Shown one piece after another: positions 41,908-51,371 of a stretch of 64,000 bases of DNA. A program made the position numbers and the translations under genes. Under the pieces are notes generated by a model. The model was not told where the DNA came from, did not search any database, and was given only the letters and a program-made list of their open reading frames with translations. The stretch is from Gracilibacillus orientalis (GTDB lineage Bacteria > Bacillota > Bacilli > Bacillales > Amphibacillaceae). Position 1 is the first letter of the stretch; the number at the start of each line of letters is the position of its first letter. The stretch covers positions 186,001 to 250,000 of the forward strand of contig NZ_FOTR01000005.1 in the NCBI RefSeq assembly GCF_900114645.1. The letters run 5' to 3'.

Positions 41908-41922
41908 ATTTTACAGAAAATT
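41908..41922 (+). promoter_or_regulatory. Candidate CodY box before ilvD
   Basis: ATTTTACAGAAAATT matches the CodY consensus AATTTTCWGAAAATT at 13 of 15 positions, 58 bp before the ilvD start. CodY control of branched-chain amino acid genes is established in Bacillus; this site is inferred. Confidence 0.55.
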
Positions 41923-41979
41923 ATAAATTGAAAGAATTCTGGTATTTAAACTAGAAAATATAGTGGGAGGCATATTGGA

Positions 41980-43671
41980 ATGGGGAAGGACTTACGTATC
42001 AAAAGTAATGTGTTTGATGATTCAAAACGCGCTCCGAACCGTGCAATGTTACGGGCTGTGGGGGTAACAGATGAAGATTTTAAAAAGCCAATGATCGGTG
42101 TAGCGAGTACATGGAGTGAGGTAACACCGTGTAACGTTCACATAGATGATCTGGCAATTAGTGCTAAAGAAGGTGCCCGAGAAGCTGGCGGTGTGCCAAT
42201 GATTTTCAATACGATCACGGTTTCAGATGGTATTTCCATGGGTACTTCGGGAATGCGTTATTCCCTTCCAAGTCGTGATGTGATTGCAGATTCGATTGAA
42301 ACAGTAGTAGGAGCAGAGAACCTCGATGGTTATGTTGCAATTGGTGGATGTGATAAGAATATTCCTGGTTGTTTAATTTCTATTGCTCGTTCTGATGTTC
42401 CAGCTGTTTTTGTATATGGTGGAACGATTTCGCCAGGATACCGAAATGGACAAAAATTAGATCTTGTATCTGTTTTTGAAGGGGTAGGTAAACACAATAA
42501 CGGTGATATCGATGATGAAGAATTAAGAGGAATTGAGTGTGCAGCATGCCCAGGAGCTGGTTCTTGCGGTGGTATGTACACAGCAAATACAATGGCAACA
42601 GCAGTAGAAGCACTTGGTATGAGTTTACCGGGAAGCTCTTCTAACCCTGCGGAATATCCTGAAAAATCACAAGATTGCCGTGAAGCAGGGGAAGCTGTTT
42701 ATAAACTTCTCGAAAAAGGTATCTATCCAAAAGATATTTTAACGAAAAAAGCATTCGAAAATGCAATAACTGCTGTAATGGCATTAGGTGGATCAACAAA
42801 TGCTGTGCTTCATTTATTAGCGATTGCTAATGCAGCAGAAGTAGATTTAACGATTGATGACTTTAATCGTATTCAAGAAAAAGTTCCTCATTTAGCAGAC
42901 TTGAAGCCGAGTGGTAAATATGTAATGGAAGATTTACATAAAATTGGTGGGGTTCCAGCTGTAATGCGTCTATTATTAGATAATGGATTCTTACATGGTG
43001 ACTGTTTAACTGTTACTGGTAAAACCATTGCAGAAAATTATGCAGATTCGGTAGTGCTTTCAGATGATCAGGACATCATTCATCCATTAAGTAATCCATA
43101 TCGTGCAGATGGACCATTAATCGTATTAAAAGGTAACCTTTCACCAAGTGGCGCAGTAGCGAAAGTGTCAGGTGTAAAAGTAAAACGTCATAGTGGGCCG
43201 GCACGTGTGTTTAATAATGAAGAAGAAGCAACAAATGCTGTAATGAATAACGAGATTAATGAAGGAGACGTGTTAATCATCCGTTACGTTGGTCCAAAAG
43301 GTGGACCAGGTATGCCAGAAATGCTTTCCATTTCTGCGATCTTAGTTGGTAAAGGATTAGGTCAGAAAGTAGCATTATTAACGGATGGTCGTTTCTCTGG
43401 TGGTACACATGGTCTGGTAGTTGGTCATATTGCCCCAGAAGCACAAACAGGTGGACCGATCGCTTTCCTAGAAGAAGGAGATATGGTAACTATCGATTCA
43501 GAGAAAAAAGAAATTTCGATGGACGTTTCTGATGAAGAATTAGAAAAACGTCGTGCTAACTGGAAAGCACCGGAGCTATACAAACGTGGTATATTAGGAA
43601 AATATGCACACAACGTATCTTGCTCATCAGAAGGTGGCGTAACAGACTTTATCAATCGAACGGATCAATAA
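41980..43671 (+). CDS. ilvD: Dihydroxy-acid dehydratase
   Basis: Iron-sulfur dehydratase of valine, leucine and isoleucine synthesis, 563 residues, full length. Visible: [11 protein letters not shown] (about 50-60, first cluster Cys), [10 protein letters not shown] (about 121-130), [16 protein letters not shown] (about 190-205), [14 protein letters not shown], and the C-terminal [19 protein letters not shown] (about 468-486) with the substrate-binding residues. It stands alone between cwlK and the ABC importer genes, away from an ilvBCN-leu operon. ATG 41980 after GTGGGAGG. Confidence 0.95.
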   Translation: MGKDLRIKSNVFDDSKRAPNRAMLRAVGVTDEDFKKPMIGVASTWSEVTPCNVHIDDLAISAKEGAREAGGVPMIFNTITVSDGISMGTSGMRYSLPSRDVIADSIETVVGAENLDGYVAIGGCDKNIPGCLISIARSDVPAVFVYGGTISPGYRNGQKLDLVSVFEGVGKHNNGDIDDEELRGIECAACPGAGSCGGMYTANTMATAVEALGMSLPGSSSNPAEYPEKSQDCREAGEAVYKLLEKGIYPKDILTKKAFENAITAVMALGGSTNAVLHLLAIANAAEVDLTIDDFNRIQEKVPHLADLKPSGKYVMEDLHKIGGVPAVMRLLLDNGFLHGDCLTVTGKTIAENYADSVVLSDDQDIIHPLSNPYRADGPLIVLKGNLSPSGAVAKVSGVKVKRHSGPARVFNNEEEATNAVMNNEINEGDVLIIRYVGPKGGPGMPEMLSISAILVGKGLGQKVALLTDGRFSGGTHGLVVGHIAPEAQTGGPIAFLEEGDMVTIDSEKKEISMDVSDEELEKRRANWKAPELYKRGILGKYAHNVSCSSEGGVTDFINRTDQ

Positions 43672-43684
43672 GAATAATGATTTC

Positions 43685-43722
43685 AACACGCGTTTCATCT
43701 TTGATGAGACGCGTGTTTTTTA
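43685..43722 (+). terminator. Terminator after ilvD
   Basis: AACACGCGTTTCATC pairs with GATGAGACGCGTGTT, then TTTTT. Confidence 0.9.
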
Positions 43723-43912
43723 GCATGTAGAGATAGGATGGACAAAAATGAGCGAAACGGAGAAAAGGTGTCTATGAATAGCAAGGTGAGGAACAAAAAA
43801 AGGGAATCGACAAATGTTATCCTTCACATTTTATAATCGATGAAACAGTCTAAACCCTTTTCAACAAAAGATAAATCGCAAATAAGCTATACCGAAGTTG
43901 TCGAAATTGTGC

Positions 43913-43945
43913 TATAATAAATCTTAAAAGTTTGAAAATTTCAAA
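43913..43945 (+). promoter_or_regulatory. Promoter -10 and palindromic operator before the ABC importer
   Basis: TATAAT at 43913-43918 is a clear -10 box; the -35 is not obvious. About 6 bp beyond the expected start lies the perfect palindrome TTTGAAA-A-TTTCAAA (43931-43945). No T-box core (AGGGTGGNACCGCG) is present in the leader. Confidence 0.5.
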
Positions 43946-43973
43946 TTTAAAGAAAATGGGGGAAAAGGGGATT

Positions 43974-45053
43974 ATGAAGAAAAATTTGCTTTTATTATTA
44001 ATTATTGCTTTCTTCAGTATACTTGTGTTAGCAGCATGTGGTACAAGTGACGATACAGATAATACAAATGGCGGATCGGATGCCGAAGAGACAGAGGGAG
44101 ATTCTGAAGAAGCTACGGAAGAAACGGAAGATGAAGAAGCAGTTTCTGACGATGAAGTATATCAGATTGGAGCAACACAAATTGTAGAGCATCCATCATT
44201 AGATGCTGCATATGAAGGGTTTCAGGCAGCGATTGCAGATGCTGGTTTAGAAGCAGAATATGACTTTCAATCCGCACAAAATGATCAAAATAATGCATCA
44301 ACGATTGCTAATAACTTTGTAGCAGATGGTGTTGATTTAATTTTTGCAAACTCTACTCCAAGTGCACAAAGTTCATTGCAAGCAACAAGTGATATTCCGA
44401 TTTTATTTACGTCGGTTACAGACGCAGTAGAAAGTGGTCTTGTTGAAGCATTAGATGAACCAGGTGAAAATATAACGGGAGTATTGGACTTACACCCAGA
44501 TTCTGTCTTAACAACGGTAGAATTTGTTGATAATTATTTCGAAGGAGCAACAATCGGACTTATTTATAGTGCAGGTGAAGCAAACTCTGTTGCACAAATT
44601 GAGGCAGTGAAAGAAGCGGTAGAAGGCACGAGCTTATCTACAGCAGAGGCAACTATTGGTAATTCCTCTGAAGTACAGCAAGCAACTAACTCTTTAGTTG
44701 GCGAGGCCGATGTATTCTATATCATTACTGATAATACGGTTGTCTCCGCACTAGAAGCGGTGGTAGCAGTAGCAGAAGAACAAGGTATCCCATTGATTGT
44801 AGGTGAGCCTGAATCAGTAAAGCGTGGTGGGTTTGCAACATTTGGAATTGATTACCATACAATCGGCTATCGTACAGGTGAAATGGCTGTCGAAGTGTTA
44901 ACAGGTAAAAAAACAACAGCAGATATCCCTGTGGAAGCTCCACCAAGCATGCAGTTGTTTATTAACAAAGAAGCAGCAGAAGCACAAGGTGTGGAATGGA
45001 ACGAAGATTGGGATGAAGATGCAGAATTTCTAGAAACAGTAGAAGAAGAATAA
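43974..45053 (+). CDS. ABC importer substrate-binding lipoprotein (TrpX-like)
   Basis: Lipoprotein of 359 residues: signal peptide with lipobox LAAC (Cys near residue 21), a very acidic Asp/Glu/Thr-rich linker (25-60), then a two-lobe binding domain of the PF04392 family (GATQIVEHPSLDAAYEGF, QNDQNNASTIANNFVADGVD, TSVTDAVESGLV). Together with the next two genes it matches the COG2984/COG4120/COG1101 importers, of which TrpXYZ in streptococci takes up tryptophan; the ligand here is unproven. Start ATG 43974 after AAAAGGGG. The 98-bp gap to the permease gene contains a stable hairpin. Confidence 0.85.
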   Translation: MKKNLLLLLIIAFFSILVLAACGTSDDTDNTNGGSDAEETEGDSEEATEETEDEEAVSDDEVYQIGATQIVEHPSLDAAYEGFQAAIADAGLEAEYDFQSAQNDQNNASTIANNFVADGVDLIFANSTPSAQSSLQATSDIPILFTSVTDAVESGLVEALDEPGENITGVLDLHPDSVLTTVEFVDNYFEGATIGLIYSAGEANSVAQIEAVKEAVEGTSLSTAEATIGNSSEVQQATNSLVGEADVFYIITDNTVVSALEAVVAVAEEQGIPLIVGEPESVKRGGFATFGIDYHTIGYRTGEMAVEVLTGKKTTADIPVEAPPSMQLFINKEAAEAQGVEWNEDWDEDAEFLETVEEE

Positions 45054-45063
45054 ATATCCGAAG

Positions 45064-45108
45064 AAAACCTCGACATTGCTAAAGAATGGTAGGTGTCGAG
45101 GTTTCTTA
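45064..45108 (+). promoter_or_regulatory. Intercistronic hairpin after the lipoprotein gene
   Basis: AAACCTCGACA pairs with TGTCGAGGTTT (11 bp). It lacks a full T run. Probably a partial terminator or mRNA-stabilising element that raises binding-protein output over the permease. Confidence 0.6.
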
Positions 45109-45150
45109 TCAAGAAAGTAAGGTAGTAGAAAGACAGAAAGGAAGAGTAGC

Positions 45151-46140
45151 ATGAGTGGCATCTTAATTTCCTCGTTCAGCGCAGTAGAATCTGGTATTAT
45201 CTATGCGCTGATGGCATTGGGCGTTTATCTTTCATTTCGTATTTTAGATTTCCCGGATTTAACGGTTGATGGTAGTTTTGTGACAGGAGGAGCTGTTGCA
45301 GCAATTTCGATCGTGAATGGAGTACCACCTGTATTAGCAACATTTTATGCTGTCATTGCTGGCTTTATAGCAGGTGTTGTCACAGGAATTTTGAATACGA
45401 AAGGAAAGATTAATCCATTATTATCCGGTATTTTAATGATGATTGCCTTGTATTCTATTAATCTTAGAATCATGGGCAAACCGAATGTCGCTTTACTAAA
45501 TGAACCGACAATATTTAATCAATTAGAAGGTTTTTGGGCTTCTTTAGGTATCGATAGCTTTTTAAATAGCATTCTTACTGATTTAGGTGCAGATACAGTT
45601 CCTGGGACATGGGTTGTATTAATCATCATGGTTATTATTACACTTATTATAAAATTTATTACGGATTATTTCTTGAAAACAGAAGTAGGCCTAGCTTTAC
45701 GTGCAACTGGTGATAATGAAAAAATGATTAAAAGTTTTTCTGCCAACACGGATATTCTAACCATTATCGGTTTAGGTATTTCCAATGCATTAGTTGCTTT
45801 ATCCGGAGCTTTTATCGCACAAGCTGGTGGTTTCACAGATGTTAGTATGGGTATTGGTATGATCGTAATCGGCCTTGCTTCCGTTATTATAGGGGAAGCT
45901 TTATTCGGTACAAAAAACATTGCTCGTACAACACTTGCTGTAATTGGTGGAGCGATTGTCTATCGACTAGTATTGACTTTTGCATTAAAAGTGAATTTTT
46001 TAGATACTAGTGATACGAAATTAATAACGGCAGTGATTGTTATTCTTGCACTGGTCACACCAAAACTCGTTGCCACCCAAAAAGAAGCAAAACGAATAAG
46101 GAGAAAAAGGGCAATGCTAGCTAGTGGAAAGGAGAGCTAA
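45151..46140 (+). CDS. ABC importer permease (TrpY-like)
   Basis: Membrane protein of 329 residues with about 8-9 helices, of the BPD_transp_2 type. SFRILDFPDLTVDGSFVTG (about 30-48) near the N-terminus and LRATGDNEKMIKSFSANTD (about 184-202, the coupling helix region) are typical of COG4120 permeases. The strongly basic C-terminus (RIRRKRAML) is cytoplasmic. Two bp separate it from the ATPase gene. Start ATG 45151 after AAAGGAAGAG. Confidence 0.87.
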   Translation: MSGILISSFSAVESGIIYALMALGVYLSFRILDFPDLTVDGSFVTGGAVAAISIVNGVPPVLATFYAVIAGFIAGVVTGILNTKGKINPLLSGILMMIALYSINLRIMGKPNVALLNEPTIFNQLEGFWASLGIDSFLNSILTDLGADTVPGTWVVLIIMVIITLIIKFITDYFLKTEVGLALRATGDNEKMIKSFSANTDILTIIGLGISNALVALSGAFIAQAGGFTDVSMGIGMIVIGLASVIIGEALFGTKNIARTTLAVIGGAIVYRLVLTFALKVNFLDTSDTKLITAVIVILALVTPKLVATQKEAKRIRRKRAMLASGKES

Positions 46141-46142
46141 TA

Positions 46143-46937
46143 ATGCTTAGCATGAAAGACATTGAGATAACCTTTAATGAAGGTACATTGGATGAAAAGA
46201 AAGCATTACAAGGTATCAATCTTGATATGGAAAAAGGTGACTTTGTTACGGTGATCGGGAGTAATGGTGCTGGAAAATCAACTCTAATGAACATGGTTTC
46301 CGGTTCCTTAAAGCCAGATATCGGAACGGTGAAAATTAATGATAAAAATGTTACTATGTTGCCTGAATATAAACGTTCCCAGTTTATAGGGCGAGTTTTC
46401 CAGGATCCTATGGCAGGAACAGCACCAACGATGACGATTGAAGAAAACCTAGCGATGGCATATGCCAGAAACAAAAAGCGTACGTTGAAGGTAGGGGTTA
46501 GCAAAAAGCGCAAGGCGTTATTTAAAGAACATTTAGAAACCCTTCATTTAGGACTAGAAAACAGACTGAATGCAAAAGTCGGATTGCTTTCCGGTGGGGA
46601 ACGTCAGGCGCTTTCACTATTAATGGCAACTTTTACAGAGCCGAATATATTATTGTTAGATGAGCATACAGCAGCATTAGATCCTTCACGTGCTGAATTA
46701 ATTACTAATCTTACTGGTGAAGTGGTCGAACAATTCGACTTAACTACTGTAATGGTTACACACAATATGCAACAAGCTTTAGACTTAGGTAACCGCCTGA
46801 TTATGATGGATAAGGGTCAAATTATATTAGAAGTATCTGGTCAAGAAAAACAACAGCTTACTATTGAAAAATTACTACATGAATTCCAGCGAATCCGCGG
46901 AAAACAAATGGAGAATGACCGAGCTATATTAGGTTAA
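46143..46937 (+). CDS. ABC importer ATP-binding protein (TrpZ-like)
   Basis: ATPase of 264 residues: Walker A GSNGAGKS (39-46), Q-loop in RVFQDP (about 86-91), signature LSGGERQALSLL (about 149-160), Walker B ILLLDEHTAALD (about 170-181, with His after DE as in COG1101 proteins), switch His in VMVTHNMQQAL. Third gene of the importer operon, ending at the terminator 46941-46977. Confidence 0.9.
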   Translation: MLSMKDIEITFNEGTLDEKKALQGINLDMEKGDFVTVIGSNGAGKSTLMNMVSGSLKPDIGTVKINDKNVTMLPEYKRSQFIGRVFQDPMAGTAPTMTIEENLAMAYARNKKRTLKVGVSKKRKALFKEHLETLHLGLENRLNAKVGLLSGGERQALSLLMATFTEPNILLLDEHTAALDPSRAELITNLTGEVVEQFDLTTVMVTHNMQQALDLGNRLIMMDKGQIILEVSGQEKQQLTIEKLLHEFQRIRGKQMENDRAILG

Positions 46938-46940
46938 AGT

Positions 46941-46977
46941 AAGGACAGTTACTTCCATGGAGAGTAGCTGTCCTTTC
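46941..46977 (+). terminator. Terminator of the ABC importer operon
   Basis: AAGGACAGTTACT pairs with AGTAGCTGTCCTT with one mismatched region, followed by TCTAAC; T-run is weak. Confidence 0.65.
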
Positions 46978-47080
46978 TAACAAGCTGTGTGCTTCATTCA
47001 CACAGTGGTATTTAATTGCGCAGAGGTACCTTTTAAATTAAAATAAAAACTCCTTAAATGATAGAAAGAAGGGATCACGA

Positions 47081-48268
47081 ATGAAATATGGTTTTTCAGA
47101 ACGGGTAAAATATATGAAATCATCAGCAGTACGAGATATTTTAAAAATAATCAATCAAGGTAATATTATCTCTTTTGCTGGGGGATTGCCGGAAGAAGAT
47201 TTATTTCCAGTAGAGGCTATTGATAATGCTTTCCATAGGGCGATTACGACGAATAAAAAAGCACTGCAGTACGGAGAAACAGAAGGAGTACCTCAGCTAC
47301 GGGAATTATTAGCTGAGCGTATGAAACAAAAAGGCTTACACCGCTCCGCTGATAATATTTTGATTACTTCAGGAAGTCAGCAGGCGATCGATCTTTTCTC
47401 GCGAGTAATGTTCAATAAGGGTGATGTTATCTTAACAGAAACCCCAACATATTTAGCAGCATTACAAGTATTTGAATCGTATGAAACAAATATAGTCGCA
47501 GTTGATTCCGATGATGATGGTATGGTTTTAGCTGATTTAGAAGAGAAAATTGTACAACATAAGCCCAAATGTATCTATGTAGTACCAACCTATTCCAATC
47601 CAACCGGAAAGGTATGGTCGTTAGAAAGAAGACAAAAATTACTAGAACTGGCAAACAAATATCATGTTGTTATTTTTGAAGATGATCCTTATGGAGAATT
47701 ACAATTTGATGAAAATGAAGCACCACCATCCATTGCGTCATTAGATGAAAATGAAATTGTATTATACACAAGCACCTTTTCTAAAACGGTTGTGCCTGCT
47801 GTTCGTATTGGTTGGATTGTTGGTCCACACCAAATTATTCGTATTATGGCGCAAGCTAAGCAGGCAACTGATCTTCATACTAATTCTATTAGTCAGCATG
47901 CATTGGTGCATTTATTACAAGACTTTAATATTGATGAGCACATTCAAACGATCAGAAAAACATATTATGAAAGAATGCTTGTGATGAAGCGATTATTAGA
48001 GACAGTTGATATTGAAGGATTGGAGTATATAGTACCAAAAGGTGGTATGTTCTTCTGGGTAATGTTGCCGAAACAAATTAACACAAAAGACTTATTAAAT
48101 GAAGCGGTAAAAGAAGGAGTGGCTTTTGTACCAGGAGAACCATTCTATGTATCTGACCCCGAACAGAACACACTACGCTTGAATTTTACCAACTCTGAAC
48201 CAGCACTAATTGAAGAAGGGATGAAACGTTTCGTGAAAGTACTAGAAGCTACCAACACCCTTGCTTAA
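47081..48268 (+). CDS. PLP-dependent aminotransferase (2-aminoadipate/aromatic type)
   Basis: Class I/II aminotransferase of 395 residues of the LysN/2-aminoadipate transaminase type, which often take aromatic or branched substrates. Visible: ISFAGGLPEEDLFP (30-43), LQYGETEGVPQLRELLA (about 61-77), ITSGSQQAIDLF, VPTYSNPTGKVWS (about 167-179), FEDDPYGEL and the PLP lysine in TSTFSKTVVPAVRIGW (about 227-242). C-terminal arginine in LRLNFTN. Stands alone behind the amino-acid-type importer; the substrate cannot be named. ATG 47081 after GAAAGAAGGG. Confidence 0.88.
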   Translation: MKYGFSERVKYMKSSAVRDILKIINQGNIISFAGGLPEEDLFPVEAIDNAFHRAITTNKKALQYGETEGVPQLRELLAERMKQKGLHRSADNILITSGSQQAIDLFSRVMFNKGDVILTETPTYLAALQVFESYETNIVAVDSDDDGMVLADLEEKIVQHKPKCIYVVPTYSNPTGKVWSLERRQKLLELANKYHVVIFEDDPYGELQFDENEAPPSIASLDENEIVLYTSTFSKTVVPAVRIGWIVGPHQIIRIMAQAKQATDLHTNSISQHALVHLLQDFNIDEHIQTIRKTYYERMLVMKRLLETVDIEGLEYIVPKGGMFFWVMLPKQINTKDLLNEAVKEGVAFVPGEPFYVSDPEQNTLRLNFTNSEPALIEEGMKRFVKVLEATNTLA

Positions 48269-48325
48269 AGTCCATTTAATTATGAAATGAGTTGAATCTT
48301 ACTAGAAGTAACTCATTCTGCAACT

Positions 48326-48374
48326 GGAATATGCGTGACTCCTAAGGGGGAGCAAGTATATTCCAGTTGCATGA
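48326..48374. repeat. Hairpin related to the R1 repeat ends
   Basis: GCAACTGGAATATGC...ATATTCCAGTTGC forms a 13-bp stem around GTGACTCCTAAGGGGGAGC, echoing the 'CTGGAAAATGCGAGACTCCTGTGGG' arrangement of R1 (shown here in parts). No T run; lies between convergent genes and might still end transcription. Confidence 0.5.
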
Positions 48375-48402
48375 TCAATGAGCTTCTCTTTATCTAAGCT
48401 TC

Positions 48403-48831
48403 TTATAGGCCTAGCAATTTCTTCCACCAAGCTTTTTTTTCCGAAGATTCCTTCGTTTGATCCTCTTCAGCTAACATAATATCTTCTTTGTCTACAGCAG
48501 TTTTGGCAGTCAAGACAAGACCGTAATCACTGTCAGCTTCACGATTAGATACATAAGTGTAAGGAATATGTTGTTTATTAGCAAGCTCGCGGTAAGGTTT
48601 AAAGAAACGTAAACTCATATTACCATTCATTAATATCTTAGTATCAGAAAATTGACGTATCAATTCCTCCATTTCTGATAGTCCCTTCTCACCGCGAACC
48701 TGTGACTTCGATAAGACTAATAAGACTCTCTCTCGAAAAGTCCCTAAATATTTTCGTTTTTCATCAGGATTAATTTCCTTTGCCCCATAAATGCCTTCTT
48801 GTAAATAATCATCTAATTCTTTTTTAGCCAT
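48403..48831 (-). CDS. yueI: YueI family protein (DUF1694)
   Basis: Cytoplasmic protein of 142 residues of the YueI family: N-terminal LDDYLQEGIYGAKEINPDEK (about 5-24), YLGTFRERVLLVLSKSQV (28-45), LMNGNMSLRFFKPYRELA (about 65-82) and IPYTYVSNREADSDYGLVLTA (about 87-107, split here for length) are family hallmarks. The tail is charged and ends KKAWWKKLLGL. Function unknown; in B. subtilis it is also a single small gene. Start ATG 48831 after GAGGTG. Confidence 0.82.
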   Translation of the reverse strand: MAKKELDDYLQEGIYGAKEINPDEKRKYLGTFRERVLLVLSKSQVRGEKGLSEMEELIRQFSDTKILMNGNMSLRFFKPYRELANKQHIPYTYVSNREADSDYGLVLTAKTAVDKEDIMLAEEDQTKESSEKKAWWKKLLGL

Positions 48832-48866
48832 TTTTAACACCTCATCAATAGTATATACAAAAAAGT

Positions 48867-48895
48867 AAAAGCTCCCCAAGGAAAAGGGAGCTTTT
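48867..48895 (-). terminator. Terminator of the ectABC operon
   Basis: AAAAGCTCCC pairs with GGGAGCTTTT; T-rich on the minus strand. It lies 80 bp past ectC and just upstream of yueI. Confidence 0.8.
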
Positions 48896-48975
48896 GGATA
48901 AGAAATATTTTACTTTACTATAGGAATGTCTTAAGGACTGTTAGAAAAAAGGGATAGTTTTTCTAAGCAGATTGA

Positions 48976-49362
48976 TTAATCTTCGTCTACTGGGTATACG
49001 CCATTTTCATCATGTACCTCTTTACCAGATAGAGGTGGGTTGAATACACAAACCATGCGCATATCTGTTTTTGCACGAAGTAAATGTTCATCATGTTCGT
49101 CAAGTGCATATAGCGTATCTTTTGTGATTGGCCATACTTTATTATCACTTAATGTTACAACTTCACCTTCACCTTCAATACAGTATACAGATTCAAGATG
49201 ATTTTGGTACCAAATATGAGTTTCTGTACCTGCTTTAATAATGGTATCATTAACAGAATAGCCCATACCGTCTTTTTTCATAATCAGACGACGGCTAATC
49301 CAGTTACCTCCATCAACATCATAATCAGTTCCTAGTATGTCTTCTAGTTTTACTACTTTCAT
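48976..49362 (-). CDS. ectC: L-ectoine synthase
   Basis: Cyclises N-gamma-acetyl-diaminobutyrate to ectoine, the last biosynthetic step. Cupin-fold protein of 128 residues, the usual length. Motifs: [10 protein letters not shown] (18-27), [22 protein letters not shown] (about 46-67, in parts; iron ligands Glu57 region and His/Tyr), and the C-terminal [18 protein letters not shown] (about 105-122). Start set at ATG 49362 after AGGAGG; the longer frame to 49413 is not needed. A 138-bp gap with a small hairpin separates it from ectB. No hydroxylase gene ectD follows in this window. Confidence 0.95.
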   Translation of the reverse strand: MKVVKLEDILGTDYDVDGGNWISRRLIMKKDGMGYSVNDTIIKAGTETHIWYQNHLESVYCIEGEGEVVTLSDNKVWPITKDTLYALDEHDEHLLRAKTDMRMVCVFNPPLSGKEVHDENGVYPVDED

Positions 49363-49453
49363 AATTAAATTGCCTCCTGTATTGTCTGTTTTATTTGCAC
49401 TATAATAATGCATAAACTTCTATGGATTATAGTATAAGAAAAACGAAGACTTT

Positions 49454-49471
49454 CGCCAAAAGGATTTGGCG
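49454..49471 (-). promoter_or_regulatory. Hairpin in the ectB-ectC gap
   Basis: CGCCAAA-AGGA-TTTGGCG, a 7-bp stem, followed on the minus strand by TTCGTTTTTC and a TACTATAATCC that could be an internal -10 box. The 138-bp gap is the largest within the operon. May adjust ectC expression relative to ectB. Confidence 0.4.
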
Positions 49472-49500
49472 ATAAGTCAAGTTTTTGTGCAAAACGTACC

Positions 49501-50769
49501 TTAGTTAGTAACGGGGTTCTTAACTACATCTTTTACACTTTCTTCAATAATATCCAGACCTTTTTGTAACTCATCTTTAGGTATATTTAATGGTGGGAAT
49601 AGTTTGAATACTTCATCATTTGGTCCCGCAGTTTCCATAATTAAACCTAATTCAAAGCAACGAGCTGTTATTTTCTCAGAAATTCCTTCAACTTCTGAAG
49701 CAATACCAATCATAAATCCACGACCACGAACTTCCCCTTTAATTTCAGGATAGTCTGAAACAATTTTATCTAAGAAGTTGTAGATAATTTCAGATTTTTC
49801 GTGGATTTGTTTTTCAAATGACTCATCTTTCCAATAGTCAAGTGCAGCTGTCGCTGTTACGAAAGCATGGTTATTACCGCGGAAAGTACCATTGTGTTCA
49901 CCTGGCTTCCAAATATCTAACTCAGGCTTGATCAATGTTACGGCAAGTGGTAAACCATAACCACTTAATGATTTAGATAAGCAAACAATATCTGGTTTAA
50001 TACCAGCAGCTTCGAAACTGAAGAATGAGCCAGTACGACCGATACCTGCTTGCACATCATCAATAATTAAAAGAATGCCCCAACGACGGCAAATTTCCTC
50101 AATTTGTTTTAACCAATCAAAGCGAGCAGCGTTAATACCACCTTCACCTTGAACTGTTTCTACGATCATTGCTGCAGGAATCGCAACGCCACTACCGCTA
50201 TCTTCAAGGAATCTTTCTAAATATACAATTGTATCATGATCAACATAGTTGTCATAAGCCATTGTTACAGTGTTTTGTAGTGGAATACCAGCACCTTGAC
50301 GTTTCATAGAGTTACCTGTAACAGATAGGGAACCAATAGTCATACCATGGAAACCACCTGTAAAACTGATAATATCAGTACGACCTGTTACTTTACGAGC
50401 CAATTTTAAGGCACTTTCTACTGTATTTGTTCCTGTTGGTCCAGGGAACATTACTTTATAGTCAAGATCACGTGGTTTCAAGATTACGTCATCAAACTTC
50501 TCTAAAAATTCAGCTTTTGCTGTAGAAGCCATATCTAGAGAGTGCGTAATCCCATCACTTGTGATATATTCAATTAATTTTTCTTTCATATGATCATCAT
50601 TGTGTCCATAGTTAAGTGCACCTGCACCGGAGAAGAAATCTAAATATTCATTTCCATCCTCGTCCCACATTTTGTGCTTCTTCGCCTTAGTAAATACAGT
50701 TGGGAAGTTACGAATATAAGTACGCACAACAGATTCATGATGATTGATAGTATCAAGATTTTTACTCAT
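49501..50769 (-). CDS. ectB: Diaminobutyrate--2-oxoglutarate transaminase
   Basis: Class III PLP aminotransferase of 422 residues: aspartate semialdehyde plus glutamate gives L-2,4-diaminobutyrate, the first committed step to ectoine. Visible: [14 protein letters not shown] (45-58), [18 protein letters not shown] (136-153), [13 protein letters not shown] (235-247; Asp for the PLP ring) and the PLP lysine Lys266 in [14 protein letters not shown]. The reaction is reversible in principle, so it could also feed diaminobutyrate back to aspartate semialdehyde during ectoine breakdown. Start ATG 50769 after AGGAGG-like AGGAACT. Second gene of ectABC. Confidence 0.95.
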   Translation of the reverse strand: MSKNLDTINHHESVVRTYIRNFPTVFTKAKKHKMWDEDGNEYLDFFSGAGALNYGHNDDHMKEKLIEYITSDGITHSLDMASTAKAEFLEKFDDVILKPRDLDYKVMFPGPTGTNTVESALKLARKVTGRTDIISFTGGFHGMTIGSLSVTGNSMKRQGAGIPLQNTVTMAYDNYVDHDTIVYLERFLEDSGSGVAIPAAMIVETVQGEGGINAARFDWLKQIEEICRRWGILLIIDDVQAGIGRTGSFFSFEAAGIKPDIVCLSKSLSGYGLPLAVTLIKPELDIWKPGEHNGTFRGNNHAFVTATAALDYWKDESFEKQIHEKSEIIYNFLDKIVSDYPEIKGEVRGRGFMIGIASEVEGISEKITARCFELGLIMETAGPNDEVFKLFPPLNIPKDELQKGLDIIEESVKDVVKNPVTN

Positions 50770-50855
50770 CTTTTAAGTTCCTCCTAGAAATGTATTATAT
50801 ATCGAATTTATTTTCGCACTTTCTTAGTTAGAAAATACGAAATATTACGACATTA

Positions 50856-51371
50856 TTATTTGTTAATAGGCCCGACAATAAACTTTAATTCCTCTTCGTG
50901 CTCATCACCAGGGAAAACATCCTCGGTAAAAAACTCGCTTGAAGTAATTTCTGTATTAAAGTCACGAGCTATTTTCTGGAATAGAGATTGCGATGCCTTG
51001 TTGTCTGGTGTAATAGTTGCTTCGACAAACTTGATGTTCTGACACGCCTCGCTTGTTAATAAGTAATGCAACATTTTGGATGCAATACCTTTACCTCGCT
51101 GTGATGTATCAACACCAACTTGCCAAACAAATACAGCATCTGGTTTGTTTGGAGGGATAAATGCGGTAATAAAGCCAACCACTTGGTTATTTTCTTTTGC
51201 TACGACACAAGTATCACTAAAATACTCACTCATTAAAAGGTATTGGTAGGGAGAGTTTGTGTCTAATGTTGATTTTGATACTAATTCCCACATAGATGCT
51301 CCATCATTCTTTGTTGGTTTGGAGAACACAACGTCTAGGGTTGGAGCTGGATTCTGTACGTTATTAATCAC
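50856..51371 (-). CDS. ectA: L-2,4-diaminobutyrate N-gamma-acetyltransferase
   Basis: GNAT-fold acetyltransferase of 171 residues; transfers acetyl from acetyl-CoA to the gamma-amino group of diaminobutyrate. Motifs: DGASMWELVSKS (17-28), YQYLLMSEYFSDTCVVA (about 38-54), acetyl-CoA loop VDTSQRGKGIASKML (about 90-104), FVEATITPDNKASQSLFQKIA (about 117-137, in parts). The start is GTG 51371, 7 nt after AAAGGAG. First gene of the operon; possible promoter TTGCGG-17-TATTAT about 75 bp upstream. Divergent from the catabolic regulator gene 830 bp away. Confidence 0.95.
   Translation of the reverse strand: MINNVQNPAPTLDVVFSKPTKNDGASMWELVSKSTLDTNSPYQYLLMSEYFSDTCVVAKENNQVVGFITAFIPPNKPDAVFVWQVGVDTSQRGKGIASKMLHYLLTSEACQNIKFVEATITPDNKASQSLFQKIARDFNTEITSSEFFTEDVFPGDEHEEELKFIVGPINK

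Noticed and set aside
43725-43973. T-box leader before the TrpXYZ-like importer
   Set aside because: The AGGGTGGNACCGCG antiterminator core is missing, and no specifier-loop structure was evident.
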